Shown here piece after piece: positions 45,501 through 52,594 of a stretch of 64,000 nucleotides of DNA (positions within the stretch are counted from its first letter, which is position 1; each line of letters starts with the position of its first letter). This DNA is from Maniola hyperantus (taxonomy: Eukaryota > Arthropoda > Insecta > Lepidoptera > Nymphalidae), in contig NC_048563.1 of NCBI RefSeq assembly GCF_902806685.2, forward strand, positions 62,001 to 126,000, given 5' to 3'. The notes beneath the pieces were generated by a model. That model was not told the origin of the DNA. It did not search any database and saw nothing but the letters and a program-made list of their open reading frames with translations. The translations under genes and the position numbers were made by a program.

Positions 45501-46028
45501 TAAATCCCGCGGGAGCTCTCTGATTTTCCGGGATAAAAAGTAGCCTCTTCAGGTCTTTATCTATACCCATGCAAAAAATCACGTCAATCCGTTGCACCGT
45601 TGCGACGTAATTGAAGGACAAACCAACAAACAAACACACTTTCGCATTTATAATAAGGGGTACTGATTTCAAAAATATTTAATGAAACGTACGAAGTTAT
45701 AAGCTTGTTGTGTTGACTCGTTGTCCCGCAAAACATGGTCACCCCAAGCGAGCGGCTGTGAGCGAGCGGGACGGCATGCGTCGATCGTGCGCGCTCTCGC
45801 TCGCGCGGCTCCATTCAGCTGGTACATGCGGTCATTCAACTCGGTGTCCAAACTTGCAGAATTTTAAAGTATTTTTGGCCAAAATTTAACTCGTTGTAAA
45901 AATGATTACAATCGATTCTGTTACTGGAACTAACGTTGTATGACAATATGTTTGTTCCACAGACAGACGAGTCCCAAAGCAAATCTCCGAAGAGCGACGA
46001 ACCGACCGACACTTGCAAGATTACATAA
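24560..46028 (+). CDS. ULK3: ULK3/Aduk-type serine/threonine protein kinase, 14 exons
   Basis: Spliced model, all GT-AG and phase-consistent: 24560-24649, 25184-25341, 29802-29886, 30555-30609, 31704-31791, 32926-33041, one copy of exon 7 (first 33700-33797, last 38596-38693), 39049-39201, 40171-40263, 42012-42076, 43742-43875, 44486-44568, 45219-45305, 45963-46028. These total 1,371 nt, 456 residues plus TAA; human ULK3 is about 470. Visible kinase motifs: Gly loop LGSGSYSTV (16-24), VAVK with Lys40, Glu60 in helix C, HMDLKPHN with Asp135 (HMD replaces HRD), DFG at 157-159, GSPLYMAPE (174-182), DLWSVG (193-198). Residues 282 to about 320 resemble one MIT domain; the remaining tail is basic and low-complexity, and I see no clear second MIT. 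The family acts in autophagy, abscission control and Hedgehog signalling; that role is inferred from homology. Introns are full of transposons, and exon 7 is amplified 37-fold. Confidence 0.93.
25551..28337 (-). CDS. LINE ORF2: APE endonuclease and reverse transcriptase
   Basis: 928 codons, uninterrupted. Apurinic-endonuclease-like domain at about 5-235: TYNCKSI, LQETW (33-37), GDLNAHPG (151-158), WLDHCLV, SDHYPL (225-230). Reverse transcriptase at about 470-730: NYRPISL (541-547), QFGFR, FLDLSRAFD (607-615), GVRQGGLSSPLLFSLY, SYADDMVLL with the catalytic YADD at 707-710, then FKYLGHLL. The C-terminal about 170 residues have no domain that I recognise. The enzyme would nick target DNA and reverse transcribe the element RNA in place. 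All key catalytic residues I can check are present, so it may be active. It sits inside a host intron, antisense to ULK3. Confidence 0.95.
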   Translation of the reverse strand: MYNATMVTYNCKSIKRSVEGVQQLCNFADIIALQETWLLPFDLSYLASIHEDFGSTGTSAVDTSAGVLKGRPYGGVALLWRKSVFQCVSVIQCANPRIAAIRITTCGRPILVISVYMPTDCSENVPELTDCLSSISAIVEEAGIESVFILGDLNAHPGERFYKEIFDFADEQDWFCADINKLSIDTYTFISEAHGCRRWLDHCLVSSAAWQCVTNIYVKYDVYWSDHYPLVVCCNLDVIRQRLPINIIERSTVLWGERTLEQVDAYNKKCNMQLKSLDFPSELLECSDCFCDKADHKYIIDNLYKDIVKVLQQAASETRMSKKTSRKKPLAGWNRHVRDAYLNAKLKFHVWCCHGKPVSGPIFNDMAESRKMFKGKLKWCQNHQEQIKMDMLATHHVNADFKNFWKCTNQLNARPGIPASVDGVSNPSEIANLFANHFAVKSPLGPQRQGFDAEPSGTKMSVIILAKDIRQIIIQSKRGKSPGHDGLSIEHLKHAGCHLPRVLALLFNLCLSHSYLPPDLMKTVVVPVVKCRTGDVSDKCNYRPISLATTIAKVLDSVLNQYLKKHVKLHDAQFGFRSELSTETAILSLKHTVKYYTDRHTPVYACFLDLSRAFDLVPYDNLWAKLKKTGLPPEVNCLFKYWYLGQENRVRWANELSDTYRLECGVRQGGLSSPLLFSLYVNELIEGLSSMPVGCYVDGVCVNNLSYADDMVLLAPSISALRRMLAVCESYAAEHGLKYNVKKTEVMVFKAGTKCPTYVPPLKLHGVALNRVHKFKYLGHLLTETLGDDDDMERERRALSVRANMVARRFARCTDAVKVTLFKAYCTSLYSASLWFQYTQRAYNALRVQYNNAFRILLRQPRFCSASAMFAEARTDGFDAIWRKKTASLLSRVRGSSNGILRMIAGKMDSPLLGKLVQRTKSLLVIKY
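28330..29643 (-). CDS. LINE ORF1 protein (nucleic-acid binding, coiled coil)
   Basis: 437 codons from the first ATG; a second Met seven codons in (MANSVNFLK, at 29625) is the better start because it heads the conserved-looking helical domain. The N-terminal about 150 residues are alpha-helical, with an ILDEDSIVKL stretch of the kind found in ORF1 of invertebrate LINEs. A heptad-like stretch follows around residues 150-190 (LKNHLNQSL), then a Ser/Gln-rich linker and a basic patch (VQRKRYRNRK). The C-terminal about 100 residues begin IPLFVSNVHRDTLEKDI and look like a degenerate RRM-type fold. Its likely role is binding element RNA as an RNP. It precedes ORF2 with an 8-nt overlap, suggesting termination-reinitiation. 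No frame break is seen. Confidence 0.85.
   Translation of the reverse strand: MRSGAKMANSVNFLKCQCNVILNELLCFVQNKIQILDEDSIVKLCVDTFSYSEISVAKQLLFASINTTVRNISRRKAKEHKDVEDIICAFKNTEPDETPIFVARDLSKLPPVTFDHIDITSLLKDVVLMKSEINHIKETYATSQELNQLKNHLNQSLASVDNVNKRRGAYVLDSGPSGMLNFSNMSVVDSSPMRDNDGQAHDQTNEHRSLSLIQDVSALSAQCENSVPFTHCHRSVDKSASRAGAVEPVSSNTVQNDSSQQCNTQPMHTDARALAGVSATAHLISSGMGNTMAEIVRSEGEWKQDEPNQEWVEVQRKRYRNRKEGVRGKAAVQLSDKFSPADLKIPLFVSNVHRDTLEKDIVEYIFLKTNENVMIQKIKMKTERGYSAYKIMVPRHKLHIFLNDEIWPDGVTCRRFMPYKTREQNINQNRSIPDCNV
30060..30450. mobile_element. Two inverted repeat-G copies and a repeat-F tail in ULK3 intron 3
   Basis: 30067-30200 (+) and 30235-30313 (-) carry ggaaccctcgtagctttagt and its complement, so they can fold on each other. 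30318-30445 is an inverse LINE tail. Confidence 0.6.
30610..31130 (+). mobile_element. Repeat D and SINE-A body in ULK3 intron 4
   Basis: 30685-30900: the tcttagcgg...gatccgtccagtag...cagtcagtcag series. 30920-31130: headless SINE-A. Confidence 0.6.
31155..31445 (+). mobile_element. SINE-A, full length, in ULK3 intron 4
   Basis: Head agctgtgatagcctagtggt, B box ggttcgatcccgg, tail ggttgatcatgatgatgatg. Confidence 0.8.
31485..31602 (-). mobile_element. Hairpin element carrying a tRNA-like core
   Basis: Imperfect 28-bp inverted ends (acatatcaaaaattgcgcaa and its complement). On the minus strand the core has an A box gtggccgagtggt and a B box ggttcgattcc at tRNA spacing, but the acceptor stem pairs poorly. 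Confidence 0.55.
32248..32800 (+). mobile_element. Family I element followed by MITE-L in ULK3 intron 5
   Basis: 32248-32595 (gaattagacaatatttgact ... aacttatcaaaaatttag) matches 39620-39957 inverted. 32595-32800 has cctcgattgcgg / ccgcaatcg inverted ends. Confidence 0.6.
33073..33650 (+). mobile_element. Repeat E, family N and SINE-A tail in ULK3 intron 6
   Basis: 33073-33295 is repeat E. 33297-33520 (actagatggcgctgttcaat ...) is inverted relative to 60680-60865. 33535-33650 is a SINE-A 3' end. They lie between exon 6 and the exon array. Confidence 0.55.
33678..38712 (+). repeat. 136-bp tandem array: 37 copies of ULK3 exon 7 with its splice sites
   Basis: Each 136-bp unit is a complete 98-bp exon plus a 38-bp intron piece that starts gtccttac and ends ggtggcag. 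Exon copy n starts at 33700+136(n-1); copy 37 is 38596-38693. The exon encodes VIMYECLFGRAPYSS and onward to RRAPIQ, the end of helix F and the helix G region of the kinase fold. Reading the units by eye, the only difference I find is the third base of one Phe codon: TTT in copies 1, 3, 6, 12, 15, 17, 23, 25, 27, 28, 34 and 36, TTC in the rest. The array ends at 38712, where a repeat-D copy begins. The exon donor (cag|gtcctt) matches the GTAAGT consensus poorly. Confidence 0.97.
38713..38915 (-). mobile_element. Repeat D copy at the 3' edge of the exon array
   Basis: Begins aaaaggaaaagctgactgac directly after the last array base, and ends gcgagaataagctagtttt. Confidence 0.7.
39220..40130. mobile_element. 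Repeat E, then MITE-M split by family I, then repeat G, in ULK3 intron 8
   Basis: 39220-39480 repeat E (+). MITE-M halves at 39500-39595 and about 39979-40060 (gtagagcgttgtctctgtca and complement). Family I inverted at 39620-39957. 40072-40125 repeat G (-). Confidence 0.6.
40410..41578. repeat. 92-bp direct repeats with hairpins flanking LINE tails, ULK3 intron 9
   Basis: 40410-40501 and 41487-41578 are near-identical (attgtaacgatccccatttt...). Each contains an 18-bp stem: 40451-40490 and 41528-41567 (agtgcttctgtaaacaat with its complement). Between them lie repeat H (-) and an F-like tail with a gacagaca run. Confidence 0.65.
41792..41960 (+). mobile_element. Solo end of the tacagggtg element
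   Basis: tacagggtgtaaccagaacg followed by the same subterminal sequence as the right end of 17898-18805 (inverted). It lies just upstream of ULK3 exon 10. Confidence 0.5.
42150..42620 (-). mobile_element. SINE-A and SINE-B in tandem, ULK3 intron 10
   Basis: 42150-42455 is inverse SINE-A (head near 42390-42455). 42480-42620 is inverse SINE-B. Confidence 0.75.
42755..43275 (+). mobile_element. Repeat F, repeat D and a gtgcgc run, ULK3 intron 10
   Basis: 42755-42985 LINE tail; its tttaatttcccgggataaaa part occurs twice, in inverse arrangement. 42990-43200 repeat D. 43250-43275 gcgcgtgcgcgt microsatellite. Confidence 0.6.
43518..43688. mobile_element. MITE-K copy just before ULK3 exon 11
   Basis: gcaagtccgcaaattgctat and the inverse caatttgcgggacttat. 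A third, truncated end is at 43963-43981. Confidence 0.65.
43985..44345. pseudogene. Two LINE reverse-transcriptase remnants in opposite orientation, ULK3 intron 11
   Basis: Minus strand 43985-44155 reads MTYGSETWSLTMGL...KLRVTQRAMERAMCG. Plus strand 44166-44345 reads LEWRPRTGRRSVGRPPTRWT... Both are C-terminal LINE RT sequence; they are short and inverted to each other, so a dead fragment. Confidence 0.6.
44645..45155 (-). mobile_element. LINE 3'-end fragment (family O), ULK3 intron 12
   Basis: Inverse of the 10430-10690 tail, extended by about 250 bp of further 3' sequence. Confidence 0.55.
45310..45660 (+). mobile_element. GC-MITE fragment and repeat F, ULK3 intron 13
   Basis: caaatggcaatcgggggg...cgccccgcacacccgcac, then a LINE tail from gctgatgctcgcgacttcat to acactttcgcatttataata. 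Confidence 0.55.
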
Positions 46029-46084
46029 ATAGTTTGTTTGTTCGCGCAGAAAGGCACAACCCAACGCTGACTTAACCCGAATGT

Positions 46085-46995
46085 ACTCCAATGACATATT
46101 GTACGTCGACCTTTAGAAAGATATAGCGGCTTCGTAGAGCGTTGTCTCTGTCGTTGAGACCGATGAAACGTCACATAGATATGAGTGACAGAGACAACTG
46201 CTCCTCGATTGCGGTACAATGACAGCTACAATGTCACGATCGCAATCAACTCTGATTGGTTGATGCTCGCTCGCTTTGATTTTCCAGGATAAAAAGGTGG
46301 CCATGTCCTTCCCCGGGATGCAAGCTATATCTGTACCAAATTTCGTCAAAATCAGTGGAACGGATGGGCCGTGAAAGGCTAGCAGACAGACAGACAGACA
46401 CACTTTCGCATTTATAATATTAGTATGGATGTTTTAAAATGAGACTTATTTACCCGACTACGGCAAAGTCAAAAAGAGGGGTTGTGATTTTTAGATTTTT
46501 ATTTAGTTTTTAATATTTTTATTTAAAAGAGTACAGGCAATTATGTTTTAATTTTATTGTTATAAAAGAACTGCCATAAATTTTATGTTATTATTTTTTT
46601 ATTGATTTTAATGTAATTGTGTGAAGAAAATATTAACTACCTACTAGCTGATGCCCGCGACTTCGTCCGCGTGGATTTAGGTTTTTAAAAAGTCCCGTGG
46701 GAACTCTTTGATTTTCCGGGATGAAAAGTAGCCTATGTCCTTTGCCCCGGGATGCATGCTATCGCTGTTCCAAATTTTATCAAAATCGGTTGGGCCGTGA
46801 AAAGCTAGCAGACAGACAGACACACTTTCGCATTCAAAAGTCAAATGATTTATTCAAAATAGGTAATTAATAACTCTTTTTGATAGTCAGATGTTGGATT
46901 TCTAAGATATAGTGGTGATAATTATTACGCAAACTTAAAACTAACGCTACGAGGGTTCCAAACGCGCCCAGGTCTGAGAAGAGCCCACAACAAAC
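46085..46995. mobile_element. MITE-M, MITE-L piece, two repeat-F tails and inverse repeat G
   Basis: 46108-46200 MITE-M. 46203-46265 MITE-L fragment. 46270-46430 and 46645-46835 LINE tails. 46836-46995 repeat G (-). No poly(A) signal for ULK3 could be assigned with confidence. Confidence 0.55.
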
Positions 46996-46999
46996 TCAT

Positions 47000-47620
47000 T
47001 TATAATATTATTAAGATATTAGTGCCTTCGAAGCTTTTATAAATAAATAGCTAATTATAGTCCGCACCAATTTTTAAGTTAACCGCAAGACGCGTCGCAT
47101 TAGCATTTTTAGACGTCAGTAGGGCGTGCGATGCGAGGGAGCGCTGCACCCGGCGTTCGCCATCTGCATTAGTGTGAGTGCTACATCCGTACATGCTACA
47201 CGAGCGCATGGAACAATACCTGCGCGAGCTCGCACTTGCATCGTAGGTCAGTCGCGACTATTTAACTGCCGGGAACGACTTAGTTATTCCGATGTCATGT
47301 CTCACGCCCGGCTTTACTCACGTGTTTAGTCACTCACGACAGTTTAAACGCTAAAATACTGTTGTTGTTTGTATATTATGCATAATAAATTTTTTATGAT
47401 TTTAATGGTGTTTTTTTTTCATTTAGTTCTCCAGCTAGGCTTATTTTATACAGACAAATTGAGGCATTGCCTTATTGTCTTTTCCGGCTCGGTAGAATAG
47501 GGGTAAAGTTTGTCAGTTTGTTTGTAGGGGGTAATCTCTGGAACTACTGAGCCGATTTTGAAAATTCTTTTACCACTAGAATTTCAATACATTTTCGTCG
47601 TACTCACAGATTAATAGGGA
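47000..47620. other. Gene-free stretch
   Basis: CpG-richer 47085-47340, otherwise AT-rich; no family recognised. Confidence 0.35.
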
Positions 47621-47622
47621 TA

Positions 47623-49800
47623 CTAAACTAGCGGCACGCTATGATGGCCGGTTTGACGTTTGTCCGCTCATGAAGTTCCGTATTAATTGATAACGACTTT
47701 GAAGGAAATAATTGTATTACTTTATTGACGATAGTGATGTGCAGAGATTCATAAATTTTATCGAATGTAGTTTTAGGTTTAGGACTCAAAATTTATTTAT
47801 TAAATTGATTTCTTAAATGTATACAAGTGTAGAAAAATCAGTTTGCACCATTTAAGGGGTGAATGTACTTGTGAATATGAACAATTTTCACTATGTGGAC
47901 AAACCTCTGAAATCGCAAAAAAATATCAATAAATTTTTAAAAATGGAATCTAATACGATCGTCACATAGGATCGCTGGCTAGCACAACTACTACCTCCGG
48001 CAAACTCGCGTCAATGCTCAATGCAAAACAAAGCAGTTTCGAATTGACGTTGCTTCGAAAAGTATAAACTGTCAGTGCAATGCGATTGTGATATAGTTTT
48101 GACCTGGCTTTGGATTTCAAATATTGATACTGCATTACTGTTGACCCTTGCTCGTTAATTTGGACTCTGTTCAAGCCCTTTGTTGTGGATTTCGTCGATA
48201 TGACCGAACGTACGCAGAGAACTGTTCTAAATAGTCAGACACGTGAGTTCCTAATACGCCTTCGTAACTATTTCGATCGTGAAGCTCAAAATGGAGGGCC
48301 AATTTTACCTATAACGTCAGTGGTTGAACGCGTAGCTGATGCGCTTAATATTGGACAACGAACTGTTAGACGGATAACTAAAAAAAAATATGGCGAGACT
48401 GGCACAGAAGAAAATAAACTTCACACACCAAAAAAGAGAAAACGAGCAAAACCAGTCGTAGGCATCGATAGCTTTGATGCCGATGCTATCCGAAGACATG
48501 TTTACGGCTACTATTTACAGAAGGAGTATCCAACAAGAAAAAAGTTGGTGCATTCACTGAAGGAAGCTGGATTATTCTTCGGTGGGGAAAGTTCTTTAAC
48601 GAAGATTTTGAAGACCATTGGATTTCGATACAAAAAATGTAACAAACGCAAAATATTGATGGAAAGATTTGATATAGCGATGGCAAGGTATACTTTTTTA
48701 CGGCAAGTGAAAGAAATCAAAAATTGGCAAAATGTTGTGTTCTTGGATGAAACATGGCTTAATGCTAACCATACTGTAGGCCGTTCTTGGAACGATGACA
48801 CAGCAGCATCTACTTCCAAAGTTCCTGTAGGAAAAGGATCGCGACTTATAATTTGTCACGCCGGAACCATCAACGGGTTTGTCGAAGGTTCTCTCATGGC
48901 TTTTGCGTCAAAAACCACTGGAGACTATCATGAAGACATGAATGGAGAAAAGTTTACTGAATGGTTTACCTCAATGTTGTGTAGCCTCCCTGAACCATCT
49001 ATTATAATTATGGACAACGCCCCATACCACTCGATGCAAATTGACAAGCCACCTGCCCAATCCCAAAAGAAAGCTGATATCGTCGCATGGCTTCGTAAAA
49101 ATGGCGTAGATGCAAACATGAATATGTTAAAAGCGGAATTAGTACGTCTTTTAAAAGAAAACAAACCAACCAAGATCCGATACGTCATTGACGAAATAGC
49201 ATTAGAACATGGGCACAGAGTTATACGGTTACCGCCTTACCATTGTGAGTATAATGCGATTGAGTTGGTGTGGGCTCAAATTAAGGGATATGCTGCAAGA
49301 CACAATACAGAACCCCCATTTACCACAAAAAAAATGCTAAAATTATTAGAAGAAGCTTGTGAACATGTGACTAAAGGAGACTGGGAAAAGGTTGTGAATA
49401 GAACTGTTAAATTAATAAGGGAAGATTATGAAAGAGATGTGAAAATAGATAATATTATAGAAAACGAACATATAATTATTAATGTATGTGATGATAGCAG
49501 TGACGACAGTGAAAATAGTAGTATGGACGAATCTGATTAATTATGGCCTTTTGTGGCACCTTTTTCGGTATCTTTTGTATTCATATGTTTCTTGTGTGCA
49601 TATAAAGTATGTATATTCATTTTCGTTCAAATATTCAGTTCGTTCAAATAAATTAAATAAACATATACATTTTTGTTTTATTAAACCTATTTAATCAGGT
49701 ACAAAAACAAAACTTAATTGTTTTTTGTTCGAGAATAAATTGACATTCCACATCACTATTGTAATGTGTCAAACCGGCCATCATAGCGTGCCGCTAGTGT
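47623..49800 (+). mobile_element. Tc1/mariner-superfamily transposon, DD82E type, complete
   Basis: A 31-bp perfect terminal inverted repeat begins actagcggcacgctatgatg at 47627 and ends at 47657; its inverse is 49768-49798. TA dinucleotides flank both ends (left ta just before ctaaactagc, right ta after ctagtg), although the left end has two extra bases between TA and the shared repeat. One intact transposase gene occupies the centre. Identical TIRs plus an open frame point to recent arrival. Confidence 0.92.
48200..49540 (+). CDS. DD82E Tc1/mariner-family transposase
   Basis: 446 residues from the first ATG (MTERTQRTV). The N-terminal about 65 residues form a helix-turn-helix DNA-binding region (VERVADALNIGQRTVRRITK). 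A basic nuclear-localisation-like patch PKKRKRAKP lies at 77-85. The catalytic triad is visible: FLDETW (Asp183), IMDNAPYH (Asp272) and EYNAIELVW (Glu355). There are 82 residues between the second Asp and the Glu, against 34-41 in classical Tc1 and mariner. That spacing matches the group called Sailor (DD82E), as I recall from the literature. The insert between Asp272 and Glu355 contains a SAP-like helical segment (KADIVAWLRKNGV...MLKAELVRLL). The C-terminus is acidic and Ser-rich. No frameshift or stop is present. Confidence 0.95.
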   Translation: MTERTQRTVLNSQTREFLIRLRNYFDREAQNGGPILPITSVVERVADALNIGQRTVRRITKKKYGETGTEENKLHTPKKRKRAKPVVGIDSFDADAIRRHVYGYYLQKEYPTRKKLVHSLKEAGLFFGGESSLTKILKTIGFRYKKCNKRKILMERFDIAMARYTFLRQVKEIKNWQNVVFLDETWLNANHTVGRSWNDDTAASTSKVPVGKGSRLIICHAGTINGFVEGSLMAFASKTTGDYHEDMNGEKFTEWFTSMLCSLPEPSIIIMDNAPYHSMQIDKPPAQSQKKADIVAWLRKNGVDANMNMLKAELVRLLKENKPTKIRYVIDEIALEHGHRVIRLPPYHCEYNAIELVWAQIKGYAARHNTEPPFTTKKMLKLLEEACEHVTKGDWEKVVNRTVKLIREDYERDVKIDNIIENEHIIINVCDDSSDDSENSSMDESD

Positions 49801-49934
49801 AGTCGTACTGAATGGATTGCGATGAAAGTATTGTATTGATATTACATGGTACTTTTTTAACGTAGGTAAAGTTCAATAACAGGTTTTTAAAATACCTAGT
49901 AAATATTATATGTTGTTTTTAAACTACAAGTTAA

Positions 49935-50100
49935 AAGTACAGTGCGACAAGGCTATCGTGGCGCGTGGCGAAAATCGGAACTAACGTTGCCCCCTTTGTT
50001 CTTGTTTGTGGTATATTCTAAAGCCTTTGTTCTCCAACAGCGCCCCCCTGTCAATGTCATTCAAGTGCCAAGAGAGCCTTGTCGCAATAGGTAGTAAGTA
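49935..50100. mobile_element. Small MITE with gcgacaaggct ends
   Basis: gtgcgacaaggct near 49942 and its inverse agccttgtcgcaa near 50078, about 150 bp apart. It lies just upstream of the possible exon at 50216. Confidence 0.5.
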
Positions 50101-50215
50101 AAGTCATAAAGTGCCAAATCTGACAGCAAATGGAAAACATCGTATTTTTCGCACAGTAGGTACCTACAACAACACCTACAAGCAATTAAAAATTTTTTAA
50201 ATGATGAGTATTCTT

Positions 50216-50274
50216 CTAATGAAATAAATATACATGACTGAGACGCAAAATAAAGACCAAAGACTACAGCGGGT
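50216..50274 (+). other. Possible first exon before the small membrane ORFs
   Basis: A start codon (ATG ACT GAG ACG CAA...) runs 13 codons to a consensus donor, cagcgg|gtaagt. Spliced to the acceptor at 52254 it would give a short ORF ending TAA four codons later, upstream of the ATG at 52277, so it would serve as 5' UTR with an upstream ORF. No transcript evidence is available. Confidence 0.3.
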
Positions 50275-50984
50275 AAGTATTAAGTAATATTTATTTAGTT
50301 TGTACTTGTAGCAAACTATCACAATAACAAAACTTACAGTACTTAGCTAACAAAAACGTGTTTTAATGATTAAATAATAATTTGTTTTTCACAATATTAT
50401 TTATAACTTCCTTCGTTGTTGTTAACTTACTATTTAGTGATAAAATAATATTTGAAAATACCGCCTAGGCGGTGTAAAAACTCTATGACAGATTTGCAAA
50501 AATCTATAAGAAATTCCATAGACCACAATTTTTTTTATTTCTCATAATATGACTTTACAGTCAATATGGGTAACTTTGAATTCTGTGTCTGATTTCTGGC
50601 AAGGGCAATTTGAGAATTTATGATATCTCATGTTTGATTATTCTGTGCCTTCAACTGTGTCTAGTTAAGCCTGTATTGGCAAAGACTTATTGCCAAGTGA
50701 TTTAGCGTTCCGGTACGATGCTGCATAGATTCAGAGTTTTAGTTAAATAAAACTATTTTATACTTACCAGTGGCGTGCCCAGATTACTAAGATGGGGCAT
50801 ACCAAGCGTGAGCCCTATGACCCATCGATCCTTCTATCTTCTTATACATAATATAGTGTCTTTGCGAGCACTACAAACCACACAGACAGTAACCCATTTC
50901 CTCTTCACTTACCATCACATGAGATCGTAGTCAAAAGCTAACTTGTCATCGTACACTGTTACACAAAAATTATCTAAATCACTA

Positions 50985-51205
50985 CCCCTATTATAAATGC
51001 GAAAGTGTGTTGGTTTGTTGGTTTGTCCTTCAATCACGTTGCAACGGAGAAACGGATCCACGTGATTTTTTGCATGGGTATAGTTTAAGTCCTGTAGAGT
51101 GACATAGTTAGGCTACTTTTTATCCCGGAAAATCAAAGAGTTTCCATGGGATTTTTAAAAAACTAATTTCTTGCGGACGAAATCGCGGGCATCAGCTAGT
51201 ATAAT
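50985..51205 (-). mobile_element. Repeat F copy
   Basis: From tataaatgcgaaagtgtgtt to cgggcatcagctagta. A short inverse-free SINE-C piece (gatttagcgttccggtacga) precedes at about 50700. Confidence 0.65.
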
Positions 51206-51397
51206 ATAAAAAGAAAAGTCCTGACTGTGACTGGTTCACCAATGCCCAGACCAAATCTTTGACCCTAGAAGGTGAAATTTTGCACAGACGTTTTGTTTGT
51301 AATGTAGACACAAGCATTAAGACCGAATTTTTCAAAATTCTCATGGGATAGGGGCGCGGGCAGTAGCTTGTTAAAAAATATAATTTTAAATTGTAGA

Positions 51398-51592
51398 TGT
51401 ATCAAAATAATACGAGAAACACACGGGACGGCTGTAGACCAACTGCACAGAAACCGCAGGCCTAGACTGATAGTTGTGTCTAATGGATTGGGCTGGATTA
51501 TTTTGATCGGTCTAGGTTTAGGCGGAACAGCAATCACTTTCATTGTGTTGATAGTTAAATTTCTACAAGTCCATTCTCATGTAAGATTTTAA
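51398..51592 (+). other. Possible exon or decayed paralogue of the small membrane protein
   Basis: An open frame follows an acceptor-like tgtag and reads ...HRNRRPRLIVVSNGLG, then a hydrophobic helix and VKFLQVHSHVRF, ending TAA. The order basic RRP, then Asn, LG and a Gly/Ile/Val helix, resembles the protein at 52277, so these may be tandem relatives or alternative exons. It has no ATG in frame, and the nearest upstream donor (50274) is in the wrong phase, so it may be a pseudo-exon. Confidence 0.3.
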
Positions 51593-52276
51593 GAATTACC
51601 TGTATTTACCTATAATAGGTAGGTGCTTGTTTTTCACATGCACAAGTATCGGAACGATATATAATTTCAAAGTAGAGTGGATCTAAGCTGCGTTTTAAGA
51701 TACCAGTTTAAATTCATTATAATAATATGTTACAAGAATGTAGGAAGAATCGGCTCTGCGAAAATCCTACAATACATACGTTTAAATACCCCGCATACTG
51801 AAAACTGAAATAATAGCTCCTAATTCTGGTTGTTTGATATGACGTTACCATGTTTGCTGTAGGTATAGAAAAAAAATTGCTCTATGCGTAAAACAATTTA
51901 TTTGGCAGATAGTTTTAGTAAGTAAGTAGGTACAGTTCTTGCAATTCACGAAGGCTAGTGAACTTTACTTGTGGTTACGCGTCGTTTACATGGCCATTGC
52001 GTAGGTGTGCGTGCATGTCGGACCAATTAGTCGCGACCAAGCGCTCTCAAACGCACACATTTACTGTACCTTACCTATACCGATACGACTTAAACACAAG
52101 CATGAGTCAGTGGCCTTCGTGAAATGCAAGAACTATATTACTTGGGTTATATTGGGTTCAACAATTCTATATTAGAAAAATAACATTATTTATACATTAA
52201 AAAATCAATTAAGTTATTAGCTCTACCATTATTAGTAATTTATTTATTTTTCAGCATATTTTATAAAAAACCCAAA

Positions 52277-52477
52277 ATGGCTAACCAGACGGAAAAATCA
52301 TTCGTGAAGCCAGAAGTTTACCGTCCAGCGTACCAGCCTCCTTTCAGAATAAGGCGGCCTTTGCGTGGACAAAACAGTTTCTTAGGGCGGAACATTGTGT
52401 GCATAGTCGTATGCGGAGTAGCTGTGAGCATTGTTGGGTTTATTATTGTAATGGTGATATTCTTACTCCGAGAATAA
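52277..52477 (+). CDS. Small single-pass membrane protein, unknown function
   Basis: 66 residues, MANQTEKSF to FLLRE. A strong acceptor (tttatttttcag) ends 22 bases before the ATG, and a possible poly(A) signal ATTAAA (52551) follows. The N-terminal about 40 residues are polar and basic with aromatic/proline content (YRPAYQPPF, RIRRPLRG). Residues about 43-64 form one hydrophobic helix rich in Val, Ile and Gly, ending with the charged residues RE. The positive charge before the helix predicts an N-in, tail-anchored-like topology. A possible upstream exon ends at the donor near 50274 (cagcgg|gtaagt). I do not recognise the family. Short length and lack of a homologue in hand keep confidence moderate, but splice, ORF and UTR signals agree. 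Confidence 0.5.
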   Translation: MANQTEKSFVKPEVYRPAYQPPFRIRRPLRGQNSFLGRNIVCIVVCGVAVSIVGFIIVMVIFLLRE

Positions 52478-52594
52478 TATATATTTGAGAAAGTGATTTT
52501 GACGTATTTTGTGATGCTCGTAGGTTTTGTTTTATTATAGTTTGTTGCAAATTAAATATACTTACGTCTTACACAGGTACCTACTTATTGTTCA

